Assembly (NCBI GenBank): GCA_001953115.1 | Contig: LSSL01000377.1 | Coordinates: 1 to 22,358, forward strand | Reading direction: 5' to 3' | DNA: 22,358 nt | DNA from: Smittium mucronatum | Lineage: Eukaryota; Kickxellomycota; Harpellomycetes; Harpellales; Legeriomycetaceae | In this document: positions 21,460 to 22,358 of the stretch, one piece after another | Position numbering within the stretch: position 1 is the stretch's first letter | Layout of the letters: each line of letters opens with the position of its first letter | Notes under the pieces: model-generated | Told to the model about the DNA's origin: nothing | The model's input: the letters and a program-made list of their open reading frames with translations, nothing else | Databases searched by the model: none | Made by a program: the position numbers and the translations under genes

Positions 21460-22358
21460 TTACATCAAGTAAACGGCAGCTGCTCCAAATAATGCACACC
21501 CATAGATAACGGCCGAGGAGTAATGCGACCATATGGACCCACTGCTGCTGCACTTCTTTTCCATATCTTTAGCTTCCTTATCACACTCTTCAATGTCCTT
21601 CTCGAGCTTTTCTAGCAATTTAGTAGCCTCTTCGATGGTTTTCGGAGAAACGTCAGTGGTGGTGGCATCTTTAGATGTATCTCCATTCGAGTCAGCTTTT
21701 TTGGTGGCAGAGGATTTAGATTTAGCTTTATCCTCTCTCTTGTTCTTGGCGTCTTTTGTGGCTTTTTCTTCCTCTTCCTTCTTTACATCGTCCTTCTTTG
21801 CATCGTCCTTCTTTGCATCATCCTTCTTTTTATCATCCTTCTTTTTTTCCTTGCATTTTTTCTTTAAATCTTCGATTTTGGTCCTGCAGATTTCTAGCCT
21901 TTGCCGGGAATCTTTTATTTCTTCCAGAACTTCCTTCAATGCCTCTGGTACTGGAGATTCGGGCGCAGTTTCGGTGTTACCGCTTCCGGCTTTTTTGCCA
22001 ACACCCTCTGTGGATTTCGACGAATCGCTTTCATTTGAGCTGTTCTCAGTAGAAGCATCGTCGAGACTCGGGGTGTTGAAGCTCATTGCAGCTGGGTATA
22101 CGCCGTCAGGAAGTCCCATAGTTTTTCTTGCACTATCAAGTTTTGTTTTGGAAGTTTCAAGACTTGCTGTTAAAGTTTTCTTTTTAGCAGCGTCTTTTTC
22201 ATTTTCCAACAACTTTGCCTTGGCGGCCACCTCCTCAGCAGCACTTTTAAGCTTGTCCTTGTCTTTGTTACTTAGATTTTCCAGTTTTGTAGAATCAGTG
22301 TCTCCGGTAATGAGAGCCAAATCTTTAGCTTCTTGAGATGTCTGTTTTTTGGTACCAG
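21460..22358 (-). CDS. Lysine-rich coiled-coil protein with hydrophobic C-terminus, 5'-partial
   Basis: The frame is open from the window edge to TAA at 21462-21460, giving 298 complete visible codons. The first internal ATG-free stretch (read as a start only via TTG at 22320) continues upstream without a stop, so the N-terminus is outside the window. The protein is rich in Lys, Asp, Glu, Ser and Ala. It has heptad-like helices at both ends (ALKEVLEEIKDSRQRLEICR and ATKLLEKLEKDIEECDKEAK). In the middle is a charged repeat of KKDD plus one residue, encoded by a 15-bp tandem repeat at about 21775-21852. The C-terminus runs KKCSSSGS, a short spacer, then the hydrophobic AVIYGCALFGAAAVYLM ending the protein. 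That layout fits a GPI-attachment signal, or a tail anchor if no signal peptide exists upstream. No family is recognised. A surface or wall protein is one possibility. It converges on LMBRD2. Confidence 0.8.
   Translation of the reverse strand, partial: GTKKQTSQEAKDLALITGDTDSTKLENLSNKDKDKLKSAAEEVAAKAKLLENEKDAAKKKTLTASLETSKTKLDSARKTMGLPDGVYPAAMSFNTPSLDDASTENSSNESDSSKSTEGVGKKAGSGNTETAPESPVPEALKEVLEEIKDSRQRLEICRTKIEDLKKKCKEKKKDDKKKDDAKKDDAKKDDVKKEEEEKATKDAKNKREDKAKSKSSATKKADSNGDTSKDATTTDVSPKTIEEATKLLEKLEKDIEECDKEAKDMEKKCSSSGSIWSHYSSAVIYGCALFGAAAVYLM
21775..21852 (-). repeat. 15-bp coding tandem repeat (KKDDA-type units)
   Basis: About four to five units of a 15-bp repeat, on the plus strand variants of TCGTCCTTCTTTGCA, encode successive KKDDK, KKDDA, KKDDA and KKDDV blocks in the lysine-rich protein. 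The unit length is a multiple of three, so copy number can change without breaking the frame. Confidence 0.75.

Noticed and set aside
21533..22336. Plus-strand frame of 267 codons, and a second of 98 codons, opposite the lysine-rich protein gene
   Set aside because: These are antisense shadows. Lys, Asp and Ser codons read backwards give Phe, Leu and Ser codons with few stops. The minus-strand protein has heptads, an in-phase repeat and a sensible C-terminus, while the plus reading is low-complexity Ser/Phe/Leu.
1..22358. CRISPR arrays, operons, ribosome binding sites, rRNA, tRNA genes
   Set aside because: None seen. Spliced genes and polyadenylation signals show a eukaryotic context, so bacterial-type features were not expected, and no rRNA or complete tRNA pattern was recognised on either strand.

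Overview
The window looks like nuclear DNA of a eukaryote. Its genes are split by short T-rich introns with GT..AG (once GC..AG) borders, it has AATAAA-type polyadenylation signals, and it carries a degraded non-LTR retrotransposon end. The recognisable proteins are Mog1/RANGRF, the mitochondrial F1-ATPase assembly factor FMC1 and an LMBRD2-type membrane protein. FMC1 implies a mitochondrion with ATP synthase. The very A+T-rich spacer DNA, compact genes, small introns (65-144 nt) and LINE type would suit an early-diverging fungus, but no marker here settles the lineage, so that placement is inference.

Layout: (1) 1-440, a poly(A) tract and the decayed 3' end of a LINE-like reverse transcriptase ORF. 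(2) about 441-10890, an extremely A+T-rich gene desert (around 80-90% A+T in the lines I sampled) with no credible gene. (3) about 10900-12080, an island of ordinary composition split by 195 N. Both gap edges end in the same 413-bp sequence, so this is probably one locus duplicated by assembly. (4) about 12080-14600, more A+T-rich spacer. (5) 14700-16394, two minus-strand genes in tandem: FMC1 (2 exons) and MOG1 (3 exons). (6) 16395-18816, a 2.4-kb stretch with one possible minus-strand terminal exon (16600-16782), otherwise unassigned. (7) 18817-21150, a seven-exon plus-strand LMBRD2 homologue of 580 residues. (8) 21460-22358, the 3' part of a minus-strand gene for a lysine-rich, coiled-coil protein with a hydrophobic C-terminus. 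It is convergent with LMBRD2 and cut by the window edge.

The identified genes belong to unrelated pathways: ATP synthase biogenesis, the Ran GTPase cycle and membrane signalling. I see no operon-like logic and no convincing novel multi-gene system. The points most worth checking are the probable false duplication at the gap, the GC-AG intron in MOG1, the unassigned terminal exon with a clamp-like motif, and the identity of the island inside the desert.
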